A stretch of DNA of 64,000 nucleotides. Origin: Hydrogenophaga sp. GTDB lineage: Bacteria; Pseudomonadota; Gammaproteobacteria; Burkholderiales; Burkholderiaceae_C. This document shows, piece by piece, positions 26,511 to 34,704 of this stretch. Every line of letters begins with the position of its first letter. Within the stretch, counting starts at the first letter, position 1. The translations under genes were made by a program, and so were the position numbers. The notes below the pieces were generated by a model, which ran no database searches, had not been told where the DNA came from, and worked only from the letters and a program-made list of their open reading frames with translations. The stretch lies in NCBI RefSeq assembly GCF_030373225.1, contig NZ_JAUCZG010000022.1, positions 1 through 64,000 of the forward strand. Direction: 5' to 3'.

Positions 26511-27186
26511 AACCCGATTCCGGCAGGGACTCTCAGCGCTGGCGCTGATGGCTTGCACCACACAGGCATTCGCACAGGCCGGCCCGGAGAAACAGGAGTG
26601 GATCGCCATGGACCGCCCCGGCGACGGCGTGGCCGAGGTGGTGCTGCCCGACGGCACAACACCCATGGCCTGTCGCCTTGAGATCAGTGTGAAGGGCGGG
26701 GCCGGTTGCACCAAGGTGATGTGCAAGGGCGAGCAGGTGATCATGACGGGCAGCCCGCAGAGCATTCTGGCGGCCAAAAAGATTGCCCTGAGCCAGGCCA
26801 AGGCGTATTACACGCACTTCCTGCAGGAAGAGATCAACAGCAAGCGGGTCACAGACACGATCGAGGCGGCGATTGCGAACGAAGGTGGCCCCGCCCCGGG
26901 AACGCAGGCCTCCAACGGTTACACCAGTTCGGCCACCATCCGTGAGCAAGCCACGGCGCTCATCAAGGGGTTCTCGGTGATCGAGGACGGATTTTACAAG
27001 CTGGGCAACGGGTCGGTGGCCTACGCCATCGGCGGTGTCTCGTGCCTCACCCAGCGAGGCGCCGACAACCTCAGCGCGGGCAACCGCCGCGACAACGCCA
27101 CCCCCGCTGCTGGCTTTCAAAGCGGCACCGCAGCGGACGCTGCCGTGACACCGACCCGCCGGCGCGCCGGTGCCGACCAGATGTGA
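26497..27186 (+). CDS. Exported hypothetical protein
   Basis: This 229-aa protein begins MMTGKTRFRQGLSALALMA with a signal peptide cleaved near AFA-Q. The mature part has KKIALSQAKAYYTHFLQEEI and SATIREQATALIKGFSVIED, reminiscent of the ARKQA-type domain of the protein at 24188. AAAGGA stands before the ATG at 26497, which lies inside the end of the previous gene, so the two are translationally coupled. The function is unknown; the context points to the same envelope assembly. Confidence 0.65.
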   Translation: MMTGKTRFRQGLSALALMACTTQAFAQAGPEKQEWIAMDRPGDGVAEVVLPDGTTPMACRLEISVKGGAGCTKVMCKGEQVIMTGSPQSILAAKKIALSQAKAYYTHFLQEEINSKRVTDTIEAAIANEGGPAPGTQASNGYTSSATIREQATALIKGFSVIEDGFYKLGNGSVAYAIGGVSCLTQRGADNLSAGNRRDNATPAAGFQSGTAADAAVTPTRRRAGADQM

Positions 27187-27205
27187 ACGGCACGCGGGCG
27201 CACCC

Positions 27206-27583
27206 ATGATCGTCAATTTCGCCCGTGTGCTGCGAGTGATGGGCTTGGCTGTGCAGGGGCTGGCTCTGCTGGGCACGGGCTCCGTTCTGGCGCAGGCGTC
27301 CGACCGGCTGTGCGCCGAGCTCGACAACGTGCGCCCGGGCGAATTCCTCCACGGACAGACCGATCTTCACCTGACCACGTCCACATTGCGCCCCTTGCAG
27401 GAGCCCGCTTCGGTGGGCCGCTCCATCGTGAAAGGTGCGATGGCGCGGCGGCTTTCCCACGAGCTTGAGAGTGGCCCCGTGGGGTGGTCGGGCGCCCTGC
27501 TCGTTGGACCCGTGCTGTGCGGCCCCTTCCACGCCTACCAGGTCCAGGTCAACCCATTGACGGTGCGGCTGTCGCCGCCCTGA
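27206..27583 (+). CDS. Small exported hypothetical protein
   Basis: The 125-aa product starts MIVNFARVLRVMGLAVQGLA and has a signal peptide cleaved near VLA-Q. The short mature part contains DRLCAELDNVRPGEF. It is in the same operon, 19 bases after the previous gene. No family is recognised. Confidence 0.6.
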   Translation: MIVNFARVLRVMGLAVQGLALLGTGSVLAQASDRLCAELDNVRPGEFLHGQTDLHLTTSTLRPLQEPASVGRSIVKGAMARRLSHELESGPVGWSGALLVGPVLCGPFHAYQVQVNPLTVRLSPP

Positions 27584-27625
27584 TCTTCCATAACGCTCTC
27601 CAGCAGCAGAAAGACACCCCTCTCC

Positions 27626-27874
27626 ATGAGACTCATCATCGGTATCGTCATCGGCGTTCTCATCGTTTTCAACTGGTCAACGATCCGGGCCTTGTTCGAC
27701 GCCTCGTTGGCCAGCCAGTCGGGCGGCCAGGTCGAAGCCACACAGCCCGCAGCAGCAAGCCCGTCGGTAGCCCCTGCAGCAACCCCACCCGCCCAGCCGT
27801 TGCCACCAGCGCAACCCGCCAGCTTGTCGGACATGGTGGAGCAGCAACTCAAAAACGCCGCCGAGCGCAAGTGA
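27626..27874 (+). CDS. 82-aa single-pass membrane protein
   Basis: Residues 1-17 (MRLIIGIVIGVLIVFNW) form one membrane anchor, followed by a Pro/Ala-rich linker and a short helix (SLSDMVEQQLKNAAERK). It lies 42 bases after the previous gene and probably ends the operon. It could anchor or organise the exported proteins encoded upstream. Confidence 0.6.
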   Translation: MRLIIGIVIGVLIVFNWSTIRALFDASLASQSGGQVEATQPAAASPSVAPAATPPAQPLPPAQPASLSDMVEQQLKNAAERK

Positions 27875-27924
27875 GGCTCGACCGCAATCGCGCGGAGTCA
27901 CCACCCCTTTGAGCATGAAGCCCC

Positions 27925-28263
27925 ATGAACACTTTTGAGACGCTGCACGACCTGAGCATCGAACTTCTGACGGCGCGCCCTGGCAGCGCGCTCGGGCGCC
28001 TGACCGTTCACCACGGTCACGGAACCGAAGAGGCCGAGGCGATCGTCAGAGCAGCGGTCCTGACGCGGGAGATGCCCTCGGAATCACCAACCACCCGGTG
28101 GTGCATACTGCGTGTCTTCATGCGCAACCTGGTCAACCGCAGCCAGGCGCCGGGCATTGAGGCTGGAGGCCTTGATCCGCGCCGCGGTTGCCCCTGCACC
28201 AACGGCTGGGCTGCAGACATCCGCCCCCTTGGGGGCACATCAGACTGCAACACGTTTTATTGA
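27925..28263 (+). CDS. Doubtful 112-aa protein
   Basis: The first 60 codons (MNTFETLHDLSIELLTARPG, GTEEAEAIVRAAVL) are protein-like, but the C-terminal half (GGLDPRRGCPCTNGWAAD) is not convincing. A frameshift or a decayed gene is possible. It lies between the exported-protein operon and the gene at 28274. Confidence 0.35.
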   Translation: MNTFETLHDLSIELLTARPGSALGRLTVHHGHGTEEAEAIVRAAVLTREMPSESPTTRWCILRVFMRNLVNRSQAPGIEAGGLDPRRGCPCTNGWAADIRPLGGTSDCNTFY

Positions 28264-28273
28264 GGATGGCAAC

Positions 28274-29029
28274 ATGATGATGGCGGAAACGTTGCCCGTG
28301 TGGCTGCAGGACTGGGCACCTGGACGACCGATCCACGCGAGTGACTTTTTTGCCGCCCGGGTGGTGTTTTATCCGGGCAGCGGTACCGACGGACAGCCGG
28401 TGAAGTACTTCGTTGCGAAACATGTCGCTCACAGCTTCGTCTTTGCTGACTATGGCATCACAAAAAATGAAGTTTTGCGAGAGTTGGAACCCACAGGACA
28501 CCCTTTTGAAGGGTACGAGAGCGTCGGATACACCGAAGTTCAGGAGCAAGACCTGACACCATCCGGGTGGATTCCCCACATCCATCCGAGAAACGCACCG
28601 CGCCAATCGATCACACCCGGACAAGCGTACGCGTTCATCGCGGTCCTGGAACGCCAACCGGGCTGGGGCGGTGACCACGGGCCCAAGCGATTGGCCATCC
28701 TGTTCATCTGTGCAGACGGGGTGGCGGCCTACGACGCGCTGTTTTGCCAGCAAGAGGCACGGGCTCCGTTCGCTGTCGTGTTGCAAGACCACGGCTTTGG
28801 CGGCAACTGGACGAGGTTCGGTCGGGGCGGCGGCCTCGAGAAGGTCGCGTCCACCGCGGGACGCTTCCCGGAACTTCTGCTGGTCGCGACCAACACAGAG
28901 GCCTGGGCCAGCTATTCGGTCGTCGAGGGGACGCAAACAAAGGGCGGTGGCATGCACAACCACAGGCGACAGCTCTGGCGCCGCAATCCTCAATCGGGCG
29001 ACAACCCCATCGATACAGTGCAGATTTGA
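28274..29029 (+). CDS. 251-aa hypothetical protein
   Basis: This soluble protein starts MMMAETLPVWLQDWAPGRPI and contains VVFYPGSGTDGQPVKYF, HVAHSFVFADYGI, LTPSGWIPHIHP and LLLVATNTEAWASYSVVEG. Similar proteins exist as stand-alone hypotheticals in proteobacteria as far as I recall, without known activity. A GAGGATGG stretch may be the ribosome binding site for the ATG at 28274; 54 upstream codons in frame are unlikely. It has no obvious partner in either neighbouring operon. Confidence 0.65.
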   Translation: MMMAETLPVWLQDWAPGRPIHASDFFAARVVFYPGSGTDGQPVKYFVAKHVAHSFVFADYGITKNEVLRELEPTGHPFEGYESVGYTEVQEQDLTPSGWIPHIHPRNAPRQSITPGQAYAFIAVLERQPGWGGDHGPKRLAILFICADGVAAYDALFCQQEARAPFAVVLQDHGFGGNWTRFGRGGGLEKVASTAGRFPELLLVATNTEAWASYSVVEGTQTKGGGMHNHRRQLWRRNPQSGDNPIDTVQI

Positions 29030-29126
29030 GCTGGCCCGAGCTGACCCCTCCAGCAACGCTTGGCCGCCCACCCCGCAAACAGTTCCGGATTGGCCCACAT
29101 CAACGGTGGGCCTTGTCCGATCCCCG

Positions 29127-29540
29127 TCACGCGTGTGAGGGCTGGTCCCGGCCTTCGATGGCCATGCGCGCAATGAATCCTGAGCGGGTTTCGCCGGTGC
29201 TCTTGGCCCGTGCATCAAGGCGGTGCAGCACGCGGCGCGGAAGGCTTATGTTCACGCGCTCCAGCGTGTCGTCCAGCATGGCGGGGTCAACTTTTACCAG
29301 CGCCCATGTCCAGCCTTCAAACTCGGGATGTGCTGCGCGCAGTTCTTCAACACTCGATGGCGACGGAATTGCTTGCCCATCATCAAGGGCGGCCTCAATC
29401 CAGCCAGTGATGGCGTCCTCAGCCTGAACCATGGCTTCATCCAGGGTGTCAGCTGCTGAAAAGCAGCCCGGCAGGTCGGGCACCACCACGCCCCAGGCAG
29501 TGGTGGCGGTTCCGGGTTCAATGACGATGGGATAGCGCAT
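29127..29540 (-). CDS. hicB: HicB-family antitoxin
   Basis: The 137-aa product has the HicB N-terminal fold (TAWGVVVPDLPGCFSAADTL, then AEDAITGWIEAALDDG) that sequesters HicA, and a C-terminal ribbon-helix-helix DNA-binding domain (RVNISLPRRVLHRLDARA, TGETRSGFIARMA). It neutralises the mRNA-cleaving HicA and represses the operon. It lies 12 bases after hicA on the same strand. All expected parts are present. Confidence 0.92.
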   Translation of the reverse strand: MRYPIVIEPGTATTAWGVVVPDLPGCFSAADTLDEAMVQAEDAITGWIEAALDDGQAIPSPSSVEELRAAHPEFEGWTWALVKVDPAMLDDTLERVNISLPRRVLHRLDARAKSTGETRSGFIARMAIEGRDQPSHA

Positions 29541-29552
29541 GGTGTGTACCTC

Positions 29553-29732
29553 TCAAATTCCGGCTTGCCGCCGGATGGCCTTGACCAACCCAAGCCCCAG
29601 GTCCTTCTTGGGGTGCGGAACCACCACGATGCCGGGTCGACTGGGGTGCTTGTAGATGTGGTGCGAGCCATTCACGCGGTCCAGCCGCCACCCCACACGC
29701 TGCATTTCGCGTATCAATTCGGCACTCGTCAT
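29553..29732 (-). CDS. hicA: HicA-family toxin (mRNA interferase)
   Basis: This 59-aa protein reads MTSAELIREMQRVGWRLDRV, then GSHHIYKHP and ends GLVKAIRRQAGI. HicA folds like a double-stranded RNA-binding domain and cleaves mRNA; the catalytic histidine is in the G-S-H motif, here at residue 24. It is the first gene of the operon, as usual, and directly follows a palindromic operator. Length and motifs are those of an intact toxin. Confidence 0.92.
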   Translation of the reverse strand: MTSAELIREMQRVGWRLDRVNGSHHIYKHPSRPGIVVVPHPKKDLGLGLVKAIRRQAGI

Positions 29733-29734
29733 CG

Positions 29735-29751
29735 GTGTGTACTATACACAC
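29735..29751 (-). promoter_or_regulatory. Palindromic hicAB operator
   Basis: GTGTGTA-CTA-TACACAC is a perfect 7+7 palindrome with a 3-base centre, ending three bases before the hicA start codon. It is the expected binding site for the ribbon-helix-helix domain of HicB, and it contains a TATACA-like -10 element. Confidence 0.7.
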
Positions 29752-29762
29752 TGATGGGTGCA

Positions 29763-30270
29763 TCAGCAACTCTCCCGTGAATGGTGGTGGGTTTTGATGT
29801 CGCCGCCTTTTAAGGCTTTTCGTGGCTGGCGCGGGGGATCAAGTTCTCGGGAAGGGCAGGCGCTGGGCGCCCGATGAAGTCTTATAGCGCCAACAGGTTT
29901 GTCGGCTTCAAGGCGTTCAGCCACGAGAAGTCCATCGGCCGCGATGCTCAAGTCGTGGTGTTGAAACCATCGCAGACTGTTCCATGCCCGACGCCGACGT
30001 GCCGCTTCGGACCCTGGTGGTCGCGCTCGATGCGCCAGCTTTGGTGCGCGATGCTGAGTCGCTGGTTGATGGGAATTTCATGCGGCATGGCGGGCAGACG
30101 GTATTTGATCGGCTCGGCGTCGGTTGCCGGCCACCCGATGAGCGTGCATGGCTCGGGGCGCAAGCACGCTTTGCCGACATTGCCGCTGGCGTGGCGCAAC
30201 CGCATGGCCGCGAATCGCTCTCGCAGCAGGTTTTCGTGCCTTTGTCTCCACCGCGCGCCGGTCGATCCTG
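29763..30270 (-). pseudogene. Remnant of an IS701-type DDE transposase
   Basis: Minus-strand frames encode WRQRHENLLRERFAAMRLRH, IGWPATDAEPIKYRLP and HQSWRIERDHQ, then after a frame change SLRWFQHHDLSIAADGLLVA. These match the C-terminal half of IS701-type transposases (RWRIERDYQELKQ, GWRGFHHHATLCIAAYGFL). One frameshift near 29950-29990, several substitutions and a missing N-terminal half make it inactive. No terminal repeats were found. Confidence 0.65.
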
Positions 30271-30406
30271 CGAGATCAGGGCAGCTGAGCCGCCGCTCGG
30301 GAAGACTCGCCAAACCGCCTTGCACAACCGATTCGGCGCAGCCTGGCCGTTGAACTGCGCACAAGCTGGATCCAGCGCACAAGAACCTGTCTGGCCGCGC
30401 GCAACA

Positions 30407-30421
30407 CGACATGTTTCGTCG
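30407..30421 (+). promoter_or_regulatory. CGACA-N5-TGTCG palindrome (site 5, one mismatch)
   Basis: The site reads CGACATGTTTCGTCG followed by CGTGATC. It lies 103 bases upstream of the gene at 30524, first in a four-gene operon. Confidence 0.5.
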
Positions 30422-30523
30422 CGTGATCTCGGTAGCATTTGTCTCTGCTGTGCGACCCTCAAATGGGTTGCAGCGTGACTTACAGCCTACCTGAAAAACC
30501 ACCGTCCACACAGGGCTTCAACC

Positions 30524-31306
30524 ATGCACCAACTGCAGCGCCAAGGCCTCCACCTTGAGACCACGCCTGGCCCGTTCTTCTCCCATTATTTCGGCGAACA
30601 GGTGCTGCAAAAGCTTGAGCGGCCAGCGGTGGGATTCAGCCAGTGGCCCGCAGCCACACGCAGTGCGCTGCACGCCTTGTGTCTGCACTTCGCGGCTGAA
30701 ATGCCGGAAGCAGACCATGTGATCCGCGCCGATGTCGACACACCAGGGCATGTACCGCAGGGCATGGCGGACGGCCTTCTCATGTACTTTGGCTGGCAGG
30801 GTGGCGCAATGCGCGGTCAGTACACGGGTGTGGGCCGGCGGCACAGCGGAAGTAGTGTTGTCTTGGTGCTGTATGTTGCAGGCAGCTCCACAGAAGAAGG
30901 CCGCGAGCGTCTGGTTGCAGCGGAAGATCCGGCCGGATGGCTGGAGGGGCGCGTGATCACTGCTGTGGACGACGTCAACAGCTTCGCACGCGAGGCCGCG
31001 CCAGTCCTGCAGGCACAACGCCGCCTGTTGAAAGCAGCAAAGACGGCGAATACCTCCGGCTTTTGTCCCGCTTTCTGTCAGAAACACTGGAGCCAGGCAG
31101 CACGCCGTCCCGAGCCCGAAGCAGCGCAGGCCATCTTCAGCTATTGGACAGCCCGAAAAAAACAGATATCCCCTGTGCAGGCCGAACGTGAGCGTGATCT
31201 CTTCGCCGTCAACAACGGGTACCGGCGCAACCTTGCGGTGCAGTATGTGCGCGACCACCTGCCGGTCGATGAGGCTTACAGCCTGGCGATCAGTGAACAT
31301 GCCTGA
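30524..31306 (+). CDS. 260-aa unknown protein, first gene of the ankyrin/DraG operon
   Basis: The product begins MHQLQRQGLHLETTPGPFF and contains HVIRADVDTPGHVPQGMADG, YFGWQGGAMRGQYTG and SSVVLVLYVAG. No signal peptide, membrane segment or known domain is visible. It overlaps the next gene by eight bases, so the four genes up to 34632 are probably translated together. The partners (ankyrin protein, ADP-ribosylglycohydrolase, macrodomain-like candidate) suggest a role around ADP-ribosylation, and this protein could be the substrate or the ADP-ribosyltransferase; no transferase motif is clear. Confidence 0.6.
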   Translation: MHQLQRQGLHLETTPGPFFSHYFGEQVLQKLERPAVGFSQWPAATRSALHALCLHFAAEMPEADHVIRADVDTPGHVPQGMADGLLMYFGWQGGAMRGQYTGVGRRHSGSSVVLVLYVAGSSTEEGRERLVAAEDPAGWLEGRVITAVDDVNSFAREAAPVLQAQRRLLKAAKTANTSGFCPAFCQKHWSQAARRPEPEAAQAIFSYWTARKKQISPVQAERERDLFAVNNGYRRNLAVQYVRDHLPVDEAYSLAISEHA

Positions 31307-32381
31307 GGATCCGCGCAGATTTTTCGGCGTGAAGTCGGTGCCTGTGCACACCTACAAGTTCGGTCACCACCGCGTGAAACTTTCCCCGTCGCTGGCGTAC
31401 TGGGACGACGCTTTGTCGTGTGCCTTTTTGCGCGCCGACCCCGACCATTTTGATAACGCGATCGCCTGGAGCGCGTCCATGCGCAATGCTCCGTCCTGGA
31501 GGTACGTTTTTGCTAAAGACCTCGGCATGGCAGCCAGGGCTGCGGTTCATCACGGAGAGACCGTTGGCCTGCAACCCGACCCGGACGAGCGAAGGTGTGC
31601 CCTTTTCAGTCCGGTCACACGACCACAAAACGTTCATGCAAGGCAACAGGCCACGCGCATCGCGCAGGACTTTGCAGCACTGAGCGATCACCACACCTGG
31701 GTCCACAACATCCGCGTGACACAGTTTGCCTACCTGTCCAATCCTGAGGCGAATGCAGAGATCATTAAAGGGTTTGTCGATGCCATCCGTAGTGTCGAGC
31801 AATCCCACGCCACCATACGCTGGCTGGTCGACGTACAACGGCATGCCCTGCCATGTTTTGAGCGGATCCTGCTCGGCGAAGGCGCCGACGCCGTCGAAGC
31901 CGAAACCGACACAGAGGCCATTGGTGAACTCATCGCTGCCGTGCGGCTCGGCTCAACGCAGCAAGTACAGGTTCAGTTGGACCGGGGGCGTTCGATCGAC
32001 CAGATGGCCGGCTACAACCTGAACGCGCTCATGCTGGCCGCGATTCGTGGGCATGCCGAGATCGTGGCGCAGTTGCTGGACCATGGGTCGGACACGGCAC
32101 GCACCAATTCAATCGGGAAGGCCGTGTTCACCATGGCGGTGCAAGAGGGACGGCTGGAGCTCTTGCCACCCCTGCTCGCTGCCGGCGCTGATCTGCATGC
32201 CTGCACGCTGCGTGGCGAAGATGCCCTGATGTTTGCAGCCCATGCGGGGCAAACAGAGATCATTCGGTTTCTTTTGAAGCATGGAGCCGACCCAGGGCGC
32301 AGGAACAGAATCGGTCAGAGCGCGTCTGATTTCGCCCGCCAAGGGGGGCACCACACCCTGGCGGTCTGGCTGAGTAACTGA
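31299..32381 (+). CDS. Ankyrin-repeat protein
   Basis: This 360-aa protein has an unknown N-terminal 220 residues (MPEDPRRFFGVKSVPVHTYK, FDNAIAWSASMRNAPSW, FLKGFVDAIRS-like stretch) and a C-terminal set of about four ankyrin repeats: LNALMLAAIRGHAEIVAQLL, KAVFTMAVQEGRLELLPPLL, EDALMFAAHAGQTEIIRFLL and GQSASDFARQGGHHTLAVWL. The repeats would bind a protein partner. The ATG at 31299 gives an eight-base overlap with the preceding gene. The next gene starts two bases after its stop codon. The N-terminal part matches no family I know. Confidence 0.75.
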   Translation: MPEDPRRFFGVKSVPVHTYKFGHHRVKLSPSLAYWDDALSCAFLRADPDHFDNAIAWSASMRNAPSWRYVFAKDLGMAARAAVHHGETVGLQPDPDERRCALFSPVTRPQNVHARQQATRIAQDFAALSDHHTWVHNIRVTQFAYLSNPEANAEIIKGFVDAIRSVEQSHATIRWLVDVQRHALPCFERILLGEGADAVEAETDTEAIGELIAAVRLGSTQQVQVQLDRGRSIDQMAGYNLNALMLAAIRGHAEIVAQLLDHGSDTARTNSIGKAVFTMAVQEGRLELLPPLLAAGADLHACTLRGEDALMFAAHAGQTEIIRFLLKHGADPGRRNRIGQSASDFARQGGHHTLAVWLSN

Positions 32382-32383
32382 AG

Positions 32384-33607
32384 ATGGTGCCCCAAACCAG
32401 TGATGCGAAGCCCGCAGATCGAATGAACCACATGACAACAGGCAATTCTTGGGAGCAGGCGCGGTCGATGGCCAGGTCTGGTCGGTTGAGGCTGCATTGG
32501 GACCAGCTTTTGGACTCCCCTCCCCAGCCGCTGCCCTGCGGCATCGAACTGGCGGACAAGGTCGAGGGCATGCTGCTCGGGCTTGCCATTGGTGACGCGC
32601 TGGGCAACACATCCGAGTCTCTGTCACCCGCTCAACGCAAGCTGAGTGTTCCTGGGGGATGGGTTTCAGGTTACCTCCAGAATCGCCATGCCGACAACTG
32701 CAATGTGGGTTTGGCGTCCGACGATACGCAAATGGCCTTTTGGACGCTGGAGCAGATGCTCGTTGACGGAGGACTCGACCCCTCGCGCTTGGGTGAGATC
32801 TTTTGCAGCCGGCAGATCTACGGCATGGGGCGCACGGTTGGGCAGTTTCGCAGCAACCGGACATCCGGTCGTCCATGGTCCGAGTGCGGCGTGGCGTCCG
32901 CAGGAAACGGTGCCCTCATGCGCATTGCTCCCGTCCTTCTTCCCCATCTGCGCTCGCCCAGTCAAAACTTGTGGGCCGACACCTTGCTCGCTGCGCACTT
33001 GACCCACGATGATCTGCTTTCAAACGCCAGTTGTGTGGCCTTGGTTCAGATGCTGTGGCGCTTGCTGGGCATGCAGGCGCTGCCCTCCAGGCACTGGTGG
33101 ATCGACACCTGGCTGGCCACCAGCGAACCCCTCACGGCCGGGCGCGCAGATGGCACGTTCACACCTCGCGCCCAACACCCGCCGATGTTCATCGGAACGA
33201 TGGCAGACATGGTGGACCAATACGTTGGGCCTGCCCTGGATCGAGACATGGACGTGGCAGAGGCTTGTGGCATCTGGCACTCGGGCGCCTACCTGCTGGA
33301 GACCGTGCCGTCGGTTTTGTATGTGCTGTCGCGACATGGCCACGATCCCAAAGAGGCCATCCTGCAAGCTGTCAACAACACGCGAGACAACGACACCTGT
33401 GCCGCCATAGTCGGTGCTGCGGTTGGCGCCCTGCATGGCGCGTCGGCCCTGCCCTCGCGGTGGATTGATGGGTTGCTGGGCCGCACCACCGCCAATGACG
33501 ATGGCCAGGTGTTCCGCTTGCTGGCTCGGGCTGGTGACAGCTATGGCTATGGCGCGTCACCCCGGGTGCGGCAGCGGGCTGGCGCATCGACAAATATGGA
33601 GAACTGA
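32384..33607 (+). CDS. ADP-ribosylglycohydrolase (DraG family)
   Basis: DraG-type enzymes remove ADP-ribose from proteins or nucleic acids using two magnesium ions. The 407-aa protein has the typical motifs: EGMLLGLAIGDALGN near residue 63, LASDDTQMAFWTLEQML with the metal-binding T/S-D-D-T, SAGNGALMRIAPVLL, and NNTRDNDTCAAIVGAAVGAL with the C-terminal D-x-D metal ligands. All are present, so it should be active. The start may be 32384 or one of the internal Met codons near 32423-32435; the family core begins around residue 60. It shares one base of its stop codon with the next start (TGATG). Confidence 0.85.
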   Translation: MVPQTSDAKPADRMNHMTTGNSWEQARSMARSGRLRLHWDQLLDSPPQPLPCGIELADKVEGMLLGLAIGDALGNTSESLSPAQRKLSVPGGWVSGYLQNRHADNCNVGLASDDTQMAFWTLEQMLVDGGLDPSRLGEIFCSRQIYGMGRTVGQFRSNRTSGRPWSECGVASAGNGALMRIAPVLLPHLRSPSQNLWADTLLAAHLTHDDLLSNASCVALVQMLWRLLGMQALPSRHWWIDTWLATSEPLTAGRADGTFTPRAQHPPMFIGTMADMVDQYVGPALDRDMDVAEACGIWHSGAYLLETVPSVLYVLSRHGHDPKEAILQAVNNTRDNDTCAAIVGAAVGALHGASALPSRWIDGLLGRTTANDDGQVFRLLARAGDSYGYGASPRVRQRAGASTNMEN

Positions 33608-34632
33608 TGGACTGGTTTGAACGCATCACAGGTTTCGCCGAGGGCAACTACGCCAGCACGCAGGCAAATTTGTCTGTGGACGGGCAGTTTCTGGTGTCCA
33701 AGGTCAACGGCAGCCGGCACCGCATCGGGCAATTGGAGCTCATGACGCTGCAGGCGCTGCGCGCGCGTCGGGTCTGGCCTCAGCATGAGCAGCACCGCAC
33801 ATCGGTCCGGTGCCTGGCCGGAGACGCTCGCGCGTTGCATGCACGGCCGGAGTTTGCCGGGGCAAGCTTTCAAGTCGCGTCACAGTTCAACCTTCTGGAG
33901 ATGGTGGGACCCGGCATCACCCCGGAGCACGGCGTCACTCGCTACGTTGACGACAACACCCAAGGCCCAGCTTGCGCGATCGCTGCCGGCGCGGGCACGA
34001 TTTACCGCAACTACTTTGTACCGGTGGACGGTGCTCCGGGCCAGACCGAGCACCGCCAGATCAACACACTGGCGCCTCTTGGCATGGCGCTCGCCGACCG
34101 CCTGAGTCGGCCAGTGGAGTCATTGTGGACCATGCGCAATGGCTATGCACTCTGCGCAGCAGACGGCCTCGCAGCGATCGGCCGTCACTTGCAGCAGGCC
34201 GATGAACAAGAACTGGATGACCTGCGCGGGCAGCTCGCAGTCGGCGTGCACCGACATGTGGCCGTGACCGATGTGCACCGCGCTGAACCACCCACGGTGA
34301 CGCAGGTCTACTGCTCTGCGCTCCCGATCGCTTACAGCGGCATCGCGCCAGCGGCGTGGGAACCATTCGCCCGGCTGGTGCTGGAGGCGGCTTACGAGGC
34401 CACGTTGCTCGCAGCGGCAGAGCAGCCCGACCCAAGAATTCAACCGACAGTTCTGCTGACACGGCTGGGCGGAGGCGCTTTTGGCAATCCTGACAACTGG
34501 ATCGACAACGCGATCAGCAGGGGGCTGGCCGCGACTGAATCTTTGAGGTTGGACGTGAAACTGGTCAGCTACGGCACGATCCATCCGGGCATGCGTGCCA
34601 TCGAAGCAGCCTGGAACAGTCGCTATCGGTAG
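33607..34632 (+). CDS. Conserved unknown protein coupled to DraG, macrodomain-like candidate
   Basis: The 341-aa protein contains FQVASQFNLLEMVGPGITPE, THGVT-like GVTRYVDDNTQGPACAIAAG, AGTIYRNYFVPVDG, VYCSALPIAY and LLTRLGGGAFGNPDNWI. I recall homologs in bacteria and some protists. The ending LGGGAFGN-x-x-xWI-x-x-AI and the early QFN-LE pattern hint at a macrodomain or PARG-like ADP-ribose-binding fold, but the classical macrodomain NAAN motif is not seen, so this is an inference. Its one-base overlap with the DraG gene supports a shared ADP-ribose substrate. It ends the operon; the next gene is convergent. Confidence 0.6.
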   Translation: MDWFERITGFAEGNYASTQANLSVDGQFLVSKVNGSRHRIGQLELMTLQALRARRVWPQHEQHRTSVRCLAGDARALHARPEFAGASFQVASQFNLLEMVGPGITPEHGVTRYVDDNTQGPACAIAAGAGTIYRNYFVPVDGAPGQTEHRQINTLAPLGMALADRLSRPVESLWTMRNGYALCAADGLAAIGRHLQQADEQELDDLRGQLAVGVHRHVAVTDVHRAEPPTVTQVYCSALPIAYSGIAPAAWEPFARLVLEAAYEATLLAAAEQPDPRIQPTVLLTRLGGGAFGNPDNWIDNAISRGLAATESLRLDVKLVSYGTIHPGMRAIEAAWNSRYR

Positions 34633-34704
34633 AACAGCAAGCGTTGGGCATGCTCAAGCGCATTGGGCGTCACGGTATCGCCGAGAGGGAGAAGCACCGC
34701 AGGT

